From: JAOABC01 sp041287495
Lineage (GTDB): Bacteria; Aquificota; Aquificia; Aquificales; Hydrogenothermaceae
Direction: 5' to 3'
Assembly: GCA_041287495.1 (NCBI GenBank)
Contig: JBEULE010000028.1
Coordinates: 1 to 16,869 of the forward strand
DNA: 16,869 nucleotides
Shown: positions 5,864-14,105 of the stretch, one piece after another
Layout of the letters: the number at the start of each line of letters is the position of its first letter
Numbering within the stretch: the first letter of the stretch is position 1
Position numbers and translations under genes: made by a program
Notes under the pieces: generated by a model
Database searches by the model: none
What the model saw: the letters and a program-made list of their open reading frames with translations, nothing else
What the model was told of the DNA's origin: nothing

Positions 5864-6985
5864 GTGGAAGAAGTAATTGCTTTGAAGAAAAAACATAAAC
5901 ATAACTATTTAGAAGTTCTTTTAGTTAATTTACTTTTTGTGTTGTTGGTGCCAAGTTTAGTAGCAGCTTCTACACTATCAGGGAAGGTCAGTAATGTTTT
6001 GATATTTCAGATAGCTGGATTTATATACGGTGTATCTGCTCTTTTCTATATATTCCAATTTTTCTTTAAAAATGAGAAAGTTGGTAAGATTGCCACTTTA
6101 ACAGCCTTCTTAGGTTGGATAACTTCAACGGTAGGACTGTTTGTAAGAGGTATAGAGTCTTACAACTTAGGAATATTCCATCCACCTTGGACAAATCTCT
6201 ATGAATCTTTAATGTTTTTCCCTTGGCTTGCAGTTGGACTTTACCTATACATAGAGAGAGAGTATAAAACAAGATTTATAGGTGCTTTCTTCTTACCAAT
6301 AGTTGCCTTTTTGGTTATATGGGGACATAAATTTAACACAGATATAAATCCTCTCGTACCAGCTTTAAGGAGTTATTGGTTATATCTACATGTGATAGCT
6401 TCCTTTATAGGTTATGCTGGATTTACAGTTGCCTTTGGTTCTTCATTTGCTTATCTGATAAAGGAAAATCACAGAGATAATGTAAATGTTTCTCCTATAC
6501 ATATATTAGGTTTTATTTTCTTTGGAATATTGAGTTTAATTTTTGGATACCTAACTTTACACGGTGCAAAGGATATAAAAACTTTATTCTTTGGAGTGGT
6601 GTTTATAGCTGTTTTAATAGCTTTCTTATACTTTGCTACATTTGTTTTAAAACCTATTGGAAAATCATTACCTACAGAAAATATACTTTCTGAGATAGCA
6701 TTTAAAGCAGTTACTATATCGTTTCCTATATGGACTGCTTCTATAATGCTTGGTGGAGCTTGGGCTAATGAAGCTTGGGGAAGTTATTGGAGTTGGGACC
6801 CAAAAGAAACCTGGGCTTTAATAGTGTGGCTATTTTTCGCTGCTTACATTCACGGTAGAACTATCGGTAAATGGAAAGGAAAGACTTCTGCATGGATAGC
6901 TGTAGCAGGATTCATTATGTTACTTATCTGTTATTTCGGTGTAAATCTATACTTCCCTGGATTACACAGTTATGCAACAGAGTAA
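5864..6985 (+). CDS. ccsB: System II cytochrome c biogenesis protein CcsB (ResC/CcsA-type, WWD protein)
   Basis: This inner-membrane protein, with its partner ResB, moves haem across the membrane and attaches it to CXXCH motifs of apocytochrome c. The tryptophan-rich WWD haem-binding motif is complete: WGSYWSWDPKETW at residues 305-317. HPPWTNLYES and the C-terminal LHSYATE carry candidate haem-ligand histidines. The 373 residues contain about ten hydrophobic segments. Two of them, between residues of about 213 and 265, seem additional to the usual layout. The start is GTG, with AAGGAGG (5851-5857) 6 bp upstream and 19 bp after the phosphatase stop. It is the last gene of the operon. The ResB partner is not in the window. 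Names vary: this WWD protein is CcsB in Bordetella, ResC in Bacillus and CcsA in chloroplasts. Confidence 0.94.
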   Translation: MEEVIALKKKHKHNYLEVLLVNLLFVLLVPSLVAASTLSGKVSNVLIFQIAGFIYGVSALFYIFQFFFKNEKVGKIATLTAFLGWITSTVGLFVRGIESYNLGIFHPPWTNLYESLMFFPWLAVGLYLYIEREYKTRFIGAFFLPIVAFLVIWGHKFNTDINPLVPALRSYWLYLHVIASFIGYAGFTVAFGSSFAYLIKENHRDNVNVSPIHILGFIFFGILSLIFGYLTLHGAKDIKTLFFGVVFIAVLIAFLYFATFVLKPIGKSLPTENILSEIAFKAVTISFPIWTASIMLGGAWANEAWGSYWSWDPKETWALIVWLFFAAYIHGRTIGKWKGKTSAWIAVAGFIMLLICYFGVNLYFPGLHSYATE

Positions 6986-6998
6986 TAATAATATTATT

Positions 6999-7022
6999 GA
7001 CGGCTTTTAGCCGTCTTTCTTT
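6999..7022 (+). terminator. Intrinsic terminator of the trmD-ccsB operon, inside the ispD 3' end
   Basis: GACGGC (6999-7004) and GCCGTC (7010-7015) form a 6-bp GC-rich stem with a TTTTA loop, followed by TTTCTTT (7016-7022). It lies 14 bp after the ccsB stop. The loop contains the reverse complement of the TAA stop of ispD (7007-7009), so the converging gene ends within the hairpin. On the minus strand the tail (AATAATATTATT) is a poorer T-run, so termination of the ispD operon here is less certain. Confidence 0.85.
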
Positions 7023-7675
7023 AACAATTTCTCACATACATATTCAGCTAATAAAATATCCTCCGGATTTGTTATCTTAAAGTTTAAAAAACTTCCCTTA
7101 TTTACACATACTCTATATCCCATAATCTCCATAAGATAAGAGTCATCTGTTCCTAAAATAGATTTTTCTTTCGCATTTAGATGAGCTTTAACTAACTTTT
7201 CATACTTAAATGTTTGTGGTGTTTGAATTACATATATCTGTTCTCTATTTAAAGTCTGTATAACTTGATTATCTATAACTTTTTTAAGAGTATCAACAGA
7301 TTTATAGGCTGTTATGCTTCCGTCCCAACCTTCTCTTACGTTTTTTATTCCTTCTAAAAACATCTCTTTTGTTGCAAAGGGTCTTGCCGAGTCATGGATA
7401 ACCACTATATCGGCTTTATTTACTGCCTTTAATCCGTTAAAAACAGACTCTTGTCTTTCATCACCTCCAACCACTTTAATAACTTCCTTTTTTGATTTTA
7501 TCTCTAAATCTATATTTTCTTCAGGTAAAACCACTACAACCTTATCTATCTCTGGAATATCTTCAATGGTTTTCAGAGAGAAATCTATCAGTCTTTTTCC
7601 GCATATAGTTAAAAACTGCTTTTTACTACCAAATCTCTCTCCTTTTCCTGCCGCAAGAAGGATGGAAACTATCAT
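7007..7675 (-). CDS. ispD: 2-C-methyl-D-erythritol 4-phosphate cytidylyltransferase IspD
   Basis: IspD joins CTP with methylerythritol phosphate to form CDP-ME, the third step of the non-mevalonate isoprenoid pathway. The 222 residues show the nucleotidyltransferase loop LLAAGKGERFG (6-16) with KKQ, GGDERQESVFNGL (70-82), the metal-site region VIHDSARPF (92-100), and LGTDDS near the C-terminus, all typical of IspD. It starts with ATG overlapping the stop of the copper ATPase gene (ATGA), so translation is likely coupled. It is the last gene of the minus-strand chain and converges on ccsB; its final Lys-Asp-Gly codons and stop form part of the terminator hairpin. IspF, often fused or adjacent, is not present here. 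Confidence 0.96.
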   Translation of the reverse strand: MIVSILLAAGKGERFGSKKQFLTICGKRLIDFSLKTIEDIPEIDKVVVVLPEENIDLEIKSKKEVIKVVGGDERQESVFNGLKAVNKADIVVIHDSARPFATKEMFLEGIKNVREGWDGSITAYKSVDTLKKVIDNQVIQTLNREQIYVIQTPQTFKYEKLVKAHLNAKEKSILGTDDSYLMEIMGYRVCVNKGSFLNFKITNPEDILLAEYVCEKLLKKDG

Positions 7676-9783
7676 ATTTTTACTCTTATAGAATTACCTA
7701 TAACAAATGCACTACTTAAAACCATAGCTAATGCAGAAAAAATAGGAGTTAGATATCCTGATACAGCTAAACCTATACCTATTATGTTGTATATGAAAGC
7801 CCAAAACATATTTGAGTATATAACTCTCTTTACTTTTTTGGAAAGAAGTATAACTAAAGGCACTTTTCTCAAATCATCACTTATTAAACTTATGTTGGCA
7901 GATTCTCTTGTAAGGTCTGTCCCACAACCCATAGCTATTCCTATGTCAGCAGCAGCCAAAGCTGGAGCATCATTTATTCCATCTCCTACCATAGCTACTA
8001 CTCTACCTTTTGATTTCTCCTCATTTATTATTCTAAGTTTATCTTCCGGAAGTAGCCCTCCAACAACCTTAATACCAAGCTCATTTCTTATAGCTTTTGC
8101 AAAATACTCTGTATCTCCTGTTAAAACTTTGACGTCTATCTTTAAATTTTTAAGAGCCTCAATAGCTATGTAAGCCTCTTTCCTTATCTTTTGCTTAAAA
8201 GAGACAAATCCTATAACATCTTTACCATCTGATAGGAAGATAACAACCTCTCCATTTTCAACTGCTAATCTTTTAATATCTTCAAATTTATCTGTAGAAA
8301 CTCCTAAGGTTTTCATAAACTCTTCACTTCCAAGGTAGTAAATTTTGCCGTCAATCTCTCCGCTTACTCCAAAACCAAAATAAACTTTAAAGTTTTTAAC
8401 TTCTCTTTCTCTACAATCATTACACCACAATATAAAACTGTGTGCTATAGGATGTTGTGAATGTTTTTCGAGAGAGAAAATAACACTCTTTATATCTTCA
8501 TCTCCTTCAAATCTGGAAACTTCCATAACTTTTTCTGTTATCGTTCCAGTTTTGTCTAAAAACACTGTCTTAACAGATGATAATTTTTCTAAAACTTCTG
8601 CACTTTTTATAATAATACCATCTTTCATAGCTTGCCCTAAACCTATCCAAAGGGCAAGTGGCGCTCCTATACTAAATGCACAGGGACAGGATATTAACAA
8701 AACAGATAAGCTCACTATCAAAGCCTTTTCAAATCCAGATGTATAGAACCAGTATGCAAAGGATAAAGCAGCTATAAAGAAAATAACAGGTAAAAAGTAA
8801 AAGGCTATTCTATCAGCTAATCTATTTATAGGAGCTTTTGTGTTTCTTATCTGTTTCATAAGTTCTATAAATCTATTTAAAGTCCATTGGGATTGTGGTT
8901 TGTCAACTTTTATCTTGAAACTTCCATCTATAGATGTTGTTCCGGAATAGACAGTATCACCTTCTTTTTTTAAAACCGGCTTTGATTCTCCGGTCAACAT
9001 AGACTCATCTACATGTCCAACTCCATTTATCACAACTCCATCAGCCGGTATCTTTTCTCCAGGTAGAACCTTGATTGTATCTCCTACTTTAATCTCTTCT
9101 ACTGGAACTTCTTTTTCTCCATCTTCAGTTAAAACTACTGCCTTTTTTGCAGTTAAATCCATAAGTTTCTTCATAAAGTTTGAAGCTTTAACTCTTGAAG
9201 ATGTTTCAAGGTATCTTCCAAAAGTCACTAAAACCAATATCATTGTAGCTGTTTCAAAGTATATGGCATTTTTCCCCGTAAATACAGAGTAAACAGATAG
9301 AAAGTAAGCTGAAAAGGCACCAATAGCAATTAAAGTATCTGTATTAAAGTTAAGAATGTTTTCTTTTGAGAAAGAGTTTTTAAGGATAGGAATACCTAAA
9401 ACAACCATAACTATAGTCGAAAACACAAGTATTATCCATTTAATAAATCCAACAAACAGTTTCATCTCAGGATCATTAGGGTCGACAAAGTGAGATCCGT
9501 ATATATACATACTGAGCATCATAACAAGCATAGATAAAAAATATCCGAATCCAAATTTTCCTAAAAAGGCAAGAGCTGTTCCCTCATCTCCTCTCAAGCC
9601 GGTGGTTTTATTTATAAGATAACATCCAAAACAACAGAAATCTTCCATCTTACCGTTAACTTCAAATTTAAGTGGTCTTCCTGTTATAGGAATACCACAT
9701 TGATAACACTCCGCATTTTTTTCATCAGATAGAGATAAAGGTCCACAGGAACAGGATATAGTCGGTTTTAAATTCTCTGCCAT
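7672..9783 (-). CDS. Heavy-metal (Cu) P1B-type ATPase, CcoI/FixI-like, without an HMA domain
   Basis: This membrane pump uses ATP to move a metal, probably Cu(I), out of the cytoplasm. All P-type hallmarks are present in 703 residues: TGES, the CPC metal site (366-368) in a transmembrane helix, the phosphorylated Asp410 in DKTGT, the SQHP motif of the nucleotide domain, and GDGINDAP. YN and MVLSS motifs in the last two helices point to Cu(I) specificity. Eight membrane segments are visible. The N-terminus is Cys-rich (Cys11, 13, 26, 29, 50, 51, 54); CYQCGIPI and FCCFGC match the domain found in CcoI/FixI pumps that supply cytochrome oxidase. Unlike those, no HMA (GMxCxxC) domain follows. The CPC loop reads CPCAFSIGAPLAL rather than the commoner CPCALSLATP. 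It lies 3 bp after yraN and overlaps ispD by 4 bp. Confidence 0.93.
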   Translation of the reverse strand: MAENLKPTISCSCGPLSLSDEKNAECYQCGIPITGRPLKFEVNGKMEDFCCFGCYLINKTTGLRGDEGTALAFLGKFGFGYFLSMLVMMLSMYIYGSHFVDPNDPEMKLFVGFIKWIILVFSTIVMVVLGIPILKNSFSKENILNFNTDTLIAIGAFSAYFLSVYSVFTGKNAIYFETATMILVLVTFGRYLETSSRVKASNFMKKLMDLTAKKAVVLTEDGEKEVPVEEIKVGDTIKVLPGEKIPADGVVINGVGHVDESMLTGESKPVLKKEGDTVYSGTTSIDGSFKIKVDKPQSQWTLNRFIELMKQIRNTKAPINRLADRIAFYFLPVIFFIAALSFAYWFYTSGFEKALIVSLSVLLISCPCAFSIGAPLALWIGLGQAMKDGIIIKSAEVLEKLSSVKTVFLDKTGTITEKVMEVSRFEGDEDIKSVIFSLEKHSQHPIAHSFILWCNDCREREVKNFKVYFGFGVSGEIDGKIYYLGSEEFMKTLGVSTDKFEDIKRLAVENGEVVIFLSDGKDVIGFVSFKQKIRKEAYIAIEALKNLKIDVKVLTGDTEYFAKAIRNELGIKVVGGLLPEDKLRIINEEKSKGRVVAMVGDGINDAPALAAADIGIAMGCGTDLTRESANISLISDDLRKVPLVILLSKKVKRVIYSNMFWAFIYNIIGIGLAVSGYLTPIFSALAMVLSSAFVIGNSIRVKI

Positions 9784-9786
9784 CTT

Positions 9787-10137
9787 CTAAAACTCTACCT
9801 CAAAGGCATTTTTAATATGCTCAATTTCATCTGCAGTTATAGATATAACATCAAATCTTACTTCATCAAAATGTTGATTTACTTCATTGATGTAGTAAGC
9901 TGCTATCTTTGATAACTTTCTCTTCTTTCTGATATCTATACTCTCTACTGCTTTTCCAAAGGTATCATGACTTCTACTTCTTACCTCTACAAACACCAGA
10001 CAGTTTCCGTCTTTTGCTACTATATCAATCTCTCCAAATCTTTTTCTAAAATTTCTCTCAACTATAACATACCCTCTTTCTCTTAAAAACTTCACCGCTA
10101 AATCTTCTTTTAATTTTCCTATCTCTGACTTATTCAT
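9787..10137 (-). CDS. yraN: UPF0102 (YraN) family protein, nuclease-fold
   Basis: This small protein of the YraN/UPF0102 family has a predicted PD-(D/E)XK nuclease-like fold; its cellular role is not established. The 116 residues show the family pattern: GKLKEDLAVKFLRERGY at the N-terminus, RNFRKRFGEIDIVAKD (28-43) and VFVEVRSRS (48-56). Asp38 and Glu51 sit where metal-binding acids of this fold lie. The usual Lys after the second acid is Arg53 here. The length is normal for the family. The ATG overlaps the preceding chaperone gene by 4 bp (ATGA), and the copper ATPase begins 3 bp after its stop. Confidence 0.9.
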   Translation of the reverse strand: MNKSEIGKLKEDLAVKFLRERGYVIVERNFRKRFGEIDIVAKDGNCLVFVEVRSRSHDTFGKAVESIDIRKKRKLSKIAAYYINEVNQHFDEVRFDVISITADEIEHIKNAFEVEF

Positions 10138-10982
10138 AATCTCTGTATAACTGCCTGTTCCCTTAGCTTCTTAAGGTATATATCATACTCCTTCTTAAAT
10201 TTCTCTAAACTCTCTTTTTCAAAATTTTCCTTAGGAAGTAATTTCTTCTCTTCCTTTTCTATATAAACAAAATAAACACCTTTATCTGTTTCTACCTTGA
10301 ATATATCTCCGGCTTTATGGCTAAAAACTGCATTATCCAGTTCTTTAACTAAATCTCCTTTTCTGACTTCTCCCAATAATCCGCCGTTTTCTGCTGTAAA
10401 TTTATCATCTGAATACTGTTTTGCTATAGACTGAAAGTTTTCTTTCTTCAAACTTTTCTCAATTTCAGATAAAATCTGTTTATAATCTTCCTTATCTTTT
10501 GATACAAAAATTATCCATACTTTCTTTATATCTTGAAGCTGTCCTTCTATAACTCCTTTTGATAAAGTTTGTCTTAGGTAAAAGTGTAAAAATTTATTTA
10601 CTACCAAATCTCTCTTTATAAACTCTTTTAACTTTTCATATGATATTCCTTCTTCAAGAAGTTTTTTCTTAAACTCTTCTAAACTGTCTATTCCGTTTGA
10701 TTTTGCTATGTTCAGAATAGCATCATCTACTTCCTTAGGAGAAACTGATATTCCTAGCTTTGTAGCTTGTTGATATAGTAAAATTGAATCTATAATTTTT
10801 TCTTGGGCTTCCTCATCCGTTTTTACGTTATACCACTGTTTTGCAAACTCTATATCAGACTTTAGAACTGGCTCAGAATTGACAACTAAAACAACTTTAT
10901 CAAATAGTTTCAACTCTTCTGCAAAAGATACAGTTAGAAATGTGAGAATTAAAACTATTAATTTAATCAACCTTCTTTCCAT
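10134..10982 (-). CDS. SurA/PpiC-type periplasmic peptidyl-prolyl isomerase and chaperone
   Basis: This is an exported folding factor, likely helping outer-membrane or periplasmic proteins. A signal peptide is clear: RRLIK, then a hydrophobic core, and a probable cut after SFA (residue about 21). The N-terminal SurA-like region VVLVVNSEPVLKSDIEFA (31-48) is followed by helices. One parvulin domain spans about 150-248, with YSDDKFTAENGGLLG as its typical loop. With 282 residues and a single parvulin domain it is shorter than E. coli SurA, which has two, and closer to PrsA/PpiC-like forms. The ATG lies inside the last 20 bp of glmU; GGAG (10987-10990) lies 4 bp before it. Rotamase activity is not certain, since such domains are often inactive. 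Confidence 0.85.
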   Translation of the reverse strand: MERRLIKLIVLILTFLTVSFAEELKLFDKVVLVVNSEPVLKSDIEFAKQWYNVKTDEEAQEKIIDSILLYQQATKLGISVSPKEVDDAILNIAKSNGIDSLEEFKKKLLEEGISYEKLKEFIKRDLVVNKFLHFYLRQTLSKGVIEGQLQDIKKVWIIFVSKDKEDYKQILSEIEKSLKKENFQSIAKQYSDDKFTAENGGLLGEVRKGDLVKELDNAVFSHKAGDIFKVETDKGVYFVYIEKEEKKLLPKENFEKESLEKFKKEYDIYLKKLREQAVIQRL

Positions 10983-12417
10983 ATTTCTCCTTCCTTTTTT
11001 CTGAGTAGTTTTCTATAATTTTTTGCTGATTTCTTTCTATTGCAAGTGCTTTATCTGGAACATCTTTAGTTATAACGGAACCTGAACCGGTAATAGCTTC
11101 TTCACCTACTGTTATAGGTGCAACTAACATTGTATCACTTCCTATAAATGCTCTATCTTTTATTACCGTTTTATGTTTTCTAAATCCGTCGTAATTACAG
11201 GTTATGGTTCCTGCTCCGATATTAACCTGATTTCCTATATAAGCATCCCCAAGATAAGATAGATGTTTTGCGTATGTGCTCTTACCTATCTGGCTGTTTT
11301 TAACCTCTACAAAATTTCCTATATGGGAACCTTCTCCAATAACAGAATTTTCTCTTATCCTTGCAAAAGGTCCTATAACTGCATTATCTTTTATCACCGA
11401 ATTTTCTATGTAAGAGTTTGCAAGTATTTTTACGTTTTTACCTATTTTCGAGTTTTTTATTACACAGTTGGCTTCTATAGTAGTGCCACTGTCTATCTTC
11501 GTTTCTCCCATAATCATACAGTTTTGGAATATCTCAACATCATTTGAAAAATCAACATCAAACTCTATCCATATACTTTCCGGATTATGGAATGTAACGC
11601 CGTTTAAACCCCAGAAAGTCATAAATCTCTGTTTCAGAATGTTTTCAACACCGGCAAGTTGAAGTCTGTCATTTACATTTAATATCTCTGTATAATCTGG
11701 AATTTCAAGAGCATAAACATATTTATCTTCCTGTCTTAATATCTCAACAACATCTGTTAGGTAATACTCTCCCTGTGCGTTTTGGTTGTTTAACTTTTCT
11801 AAGGCATCTACAAGATATGGAGCATAGAAAAAGTATATTCCAGAATTTACTTCGTTTATCTGTTTTTCTTCTGATGAAGCATCTTTCTCTTCTACTATCT
11901 TTATAATCCTATGGGACCCATCTTTTATAACTCTACCGTATCCGTAAGGATTTGGAACTTTTGCTGTTATAGCAACTCCAGCTATGCTTTTATTTCTGTA
12001 TCCTTTCCTTAAAGTTTCGAGATTAACACCTTCGTATCTGACAAGGGCTTTGAGATATTCTCCAGCATTGTGTAATGTCTCTCCTCTTATAAGGGGAACA
12101 TCTCCATTTATAATAAGAACATACCCATCAAAGTTTTCAAAATATTTCTTTGCAACTAAAACGGCATGTCCTGTCCCAAGTTGTTGGTCTTGTTCTACAT
12201 AAATACATTTATCACAATTGATCTCTTTTATAACATATTCCTTTTTATGTCCAACAACTATTATAGTTTCTTGTGGTTTTATCCAGTTAACAGAGTATTT
12301 AACATACCAAATCATTGGTTTACCTAATACGGTATGTAAAACTTTAGGTTTTTCTGATTTAAATCTCGTCCCTTTACCTGCCGCAAGTATTATAGCTTTC
12401 AAAGGAAAATCTATCAT
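10963..12417 (-). CDS. glmU: Bifunctional UDP-N-acetylglucosamine pyrophosphorylase / glucosamine-1-phosphate N-acetyltransferase GlmU
   Basis: GlmU makes UDP-GlcNAc for peptidoglycan and lipopolysaccharide. The N-terminal half is the uridylyltransferase: LAAGKGTRFKSEKPKVLH (11-28), GTGHAV and NGDVPLI. The C-terminal half is a left-handed beta-helix of hexapeptide repeats (about 290-460) with the acetyltransferase site RIREN, AKHLSYLGDA (catalytic His385) and NIGAGTITCNYDG. The 484 residues exceed the 456 of E. coli; part of the excess is an insert at about 129-143 between the NGDVPL segment and the PYGYGR segment. The ATG overlaps the hisG stop (ATGA). It feeds cell-wall synthesis and shares the transcript with the division-site Min genes. 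Confidence 0.98.
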   Translation of the reverse strand: MIDFPLKAIILAAGKGTRFKSEKPKVLHTVLGKPMIWYVKYSVNWIKPQETIIVVGHKKEYVIKEINCDKCIYVEQDQQLGTGHAVLVAKKYFENFDGYVLIINGDVPLIRGETLHNAGEYLKALVRYEGVNLETLRKGYRNKSIAGVAITAKVPNPYGYGRVIKDGSHRIIKIVEEKDASSEEKQINEVNSGIYFFYAPYLVDALEKLNNQNAQGEYYLTDVVEILRQEDKYVYALEIPDYTEILNVNDRLQLAGVENILKQRFMTFWGLNGVTFHNPESIWIEFDVDFSNDVEIFQNCMIMGETKIDSGTTIEANCVIKNSKIGKNVKILANSYIENSVIKDNAVIGPFARIRENSVIGEGSHIGNFVEVKNSQIGKSTYAKHLSYLGDAYIGNQVNIGAGTITCNYDGFRKHKTVIKDRAFIGSDTMLVAPITVGEEAITGSGSVITKDVPDKALAIERNQQKIIENYSEKRKEKYGKKVD

Positions 12418-13052
12418 TGAAAACCTCCAAGGAATGATTCAATTGTATCTATTAAATGAAAAACATCATGGGATTTCGTTTTATAACTAATTCTGTTAAC
12501 TATTAACTTTGCTGTTGATTCCTTTATGGTATCTATAACTACTAATCCATTTTCACGGAGAGTTGTCCCTGTCTCTACTATATCAACTATAAACGGTGCA
12601 AGTCCAACCAAAGGTGCAAGTTCTACAGAGCCATACAACTCATAAACTATAGGTTTTATACCTTTTTTAGAGAAAAAATTTCCGGCTATCTTAGGATACT
12701 TTGTAGCTACTTTTACACTGTTTGATAGGTTTTCATAAAGTTCCTTACTCTCTGGCTTTCCGGCAACGACTATTCTACAGTAGCCTATTCCGAGATCAAC
12801 AGGTCTGTAAACATCGTAGTTTCCTTCATCAAGGACATCATCTCCTGCAACACCAAAATCTGCTATGCCACTTTCCACATAAACAGGGACATCTTTTGAC
12901 CTTACGACGAAAAATCTAAAATTTTCAGATTCTATTATAAGCTTTCTTGTATCTTGGTTGATACTTTCTTTTAGGATGTTGGCTTTTGTGAGTATATCTA
13001 TAGTTTGATCAAAGAGTCTTCCTTTTGGTAATGCAAAAGATATCTTTTCCAT
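12414..13052 (-). CDS. hisG: ATP phosphoribosyltransferase HisG, short (HisZ-dependent) form
   Basis: HisG joins ATP and PRPP in the first step of histidine synthesis. From the preferred start the protein has 212 residues: ISFALPKGRL at the N-terminus, SGIADFGVAGDDVL in the middle, and VDIVETGTTLRENGL, the PRPP-binding loop. It lacks the C-terminal regulatory domain of long HisG, so it should need HisZ for activity and feedback control; hisZ is not in the window. The ATG at 13052 follows the minE TAG by one base and has GGAAAG upstream. In-frame ATGs at 13064 and 13070 would overlap minE and add up to six residues; they are less likely because family members begin just before this conserved strand. 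It overlaps glmU by 4 bp. Confidence 0.96.
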   Translation of the reverse strand: MEKISFALPKGRLFDQTIDILTKANILKESINQDTRKLIIESENFRFFVVRSKDVPVYVESGIADFGVAGDDVLDEGNYDVYRPVDLGIGYCRIVVAGKPESKELYENLSNSVKVATKYPKIAGNFFSKKGIKPIVYELYGSVELAPLVGLAPFIVDIVETGTTLRENGLVVIDTIKESTAKLIVNRISYKTKSHDVFHLIDTIESFLGGFQ

Positions 13053-13053
13053 T

Positions 13054-13299
13054 CTACTTTCCATTTGCAAAAGGTATACTTATCCAAAGTTCATCTCTAT
13101 CATCTTCAGACTTTATTTCTACTTCTATATTGTTTGAATCAAACTGAGGGTATTTAGAAAATACATATATTAAATCTGATTTAAGAATATCTGCAAAGTT
13201 AGGGGGTAATCCTTTCCTTTCATAAGATAAAACCATCATCAATCTTTCTTTTGCTTTATTTGCTGAGCTCTGCCTTTTAAAAAAACTGAATATAGACAT
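13054..13299 (-). CDS. minE: Cell division topological specificity factor MinE
   Basis: MinE stimulates MinD ATPase on the membrane and drives the Min oscillation that restricts septum formation to mid-cell. The 81 residues contain the N-terminal amphipathic membrane-targeting segment (IFSFFKR), the MinD-contact region AKERLMMVLSYER (16-28), and the beta-rich topological domain with LKSDLIYVFSKY and a final strand ending LWISIP. The length is normal for the family. It lies 11 bp after the minD stop, in the standard minC-minD-minE order, and one base before the hisG start. Confidence 0.96.
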   Translation of the reverse strand: MSIFSFFKRQSSANKAKERLMMVLSYERKGLPPNFADILKSDLIYVFSKYPQFDSNNIEVEIKSEDDRDELWISIPFANGK

Positions 13300-13310
13300 C
13301 TCTTTCCCCC

Positions 13311-14093
13311 TTATTTTCCAAATAACTTAGCAAAAAAGCTTTTTTTCTCTTCAAGTTCCGTAAATGGAACATCTTCTCCTTCTAACCTCTTTGCAATATT
13401 CTTAATAGCCTTTCCGGCTTTTGATTCTTCAGAAAGAACTATTGGCTCTCCTTTATTAGTAAAGTCAACAAGCTTCTCCTCATCTGGAACAATACCTATC
13501 TTTGGAATCTGTAATATCTCCTCTATATCCTCTACAGAGAGCATCTCTCCTTTCTTAACTTGGTGTAGTCTTATCCTGTTTACAACCAACTTCATATCAG
13601 TTTTTTCCATAGATTCAAGTAAACCTATTATCCTGTCTGCATCCCTAACAGAAGAAACTTCCGGATTAACAACTATCAGAGCTTCTGTAGCAGGAGCAGA
13701 TGCTGTCTTAAAGCCGCCTTCTATACCTGCAGGAGAGTCTATGAATATATAATCAAACTTATCTTTAACAGCTTCGACAACTTCTACCATCTGATGTGGT
13801 TTTACAGCATCTTTGTCTTTTGTTTGAGCTGCCGGTAGTAGATAAAGTGGAAGACCTCTCTTATCTTTTACAAAAGCTTTCTCAGGTGGTACCCTTCCCT
13901 CTACAACATCAACTATATCATAAACTATCCTATTTTCTAATCCAAGAATCATATCAAGATTTCTAAGACCTATATCAGCGTCTATAGCTAAAATTTTTTT
14001 ACCAAAAGTTGCTAAAGCGGTTGAGATATTTGCCGTAAGTGTAGTTTTACCAACTCCACCCTTTCCTGAAGTTACAACAATAACTCTTGCCAT
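13311..14093 (-). CDS. minD: Septum site-determining protein MinD
   Basis: MinD is a membrane-bound ParA/MinD ATPase that recruits MinC and MinE. The protein begins MARVIVVTSGKGGVGKTT, with the deviant Walker A (signature Lys11 and Lys16, as in E. coli). It continues with AIDADIGLRNLDMILGLE and DYIFIDSPAGIEGG. The C-terminal amphipathic membrane helix SFFAKLFGK is intact. The ATG at 14093 (260 residues) is preferred. A GTG at 14105 is in frame, but AGGGAAG lies between it and the ATG and is the natural ribosome-binding site for the ATG. The upstream minC stop is at 14106, so the two genes are only 12 bp apart. Confidence 0.97.
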   Translation of the reverse strand: MARVIVVTSGKGGVGKTTLTANISTALATFGKKILAIDADIGLRNLDMILGLENRIVYDIVDVVEGRVPPEKAFVKDKRGLPLYLLPAAQTKDKDAVKPHQMVEVVEAVKDKFDYIFIDSPAGIEGGFKTASAPATEALIVVNPEVSSVRDADRIIGLLESMEKTDMKLVVNRIRLHQVKKGEMLSVEDIEEILQIPKIGIVPDEEKLVDFTNKGEPIVLSEESKAGKAIKNIAKRLEGEDVPFTELEEKKSFFAKLFGK

Positions 14094-14105
14094 CTCTTCC
14101 CTCAC

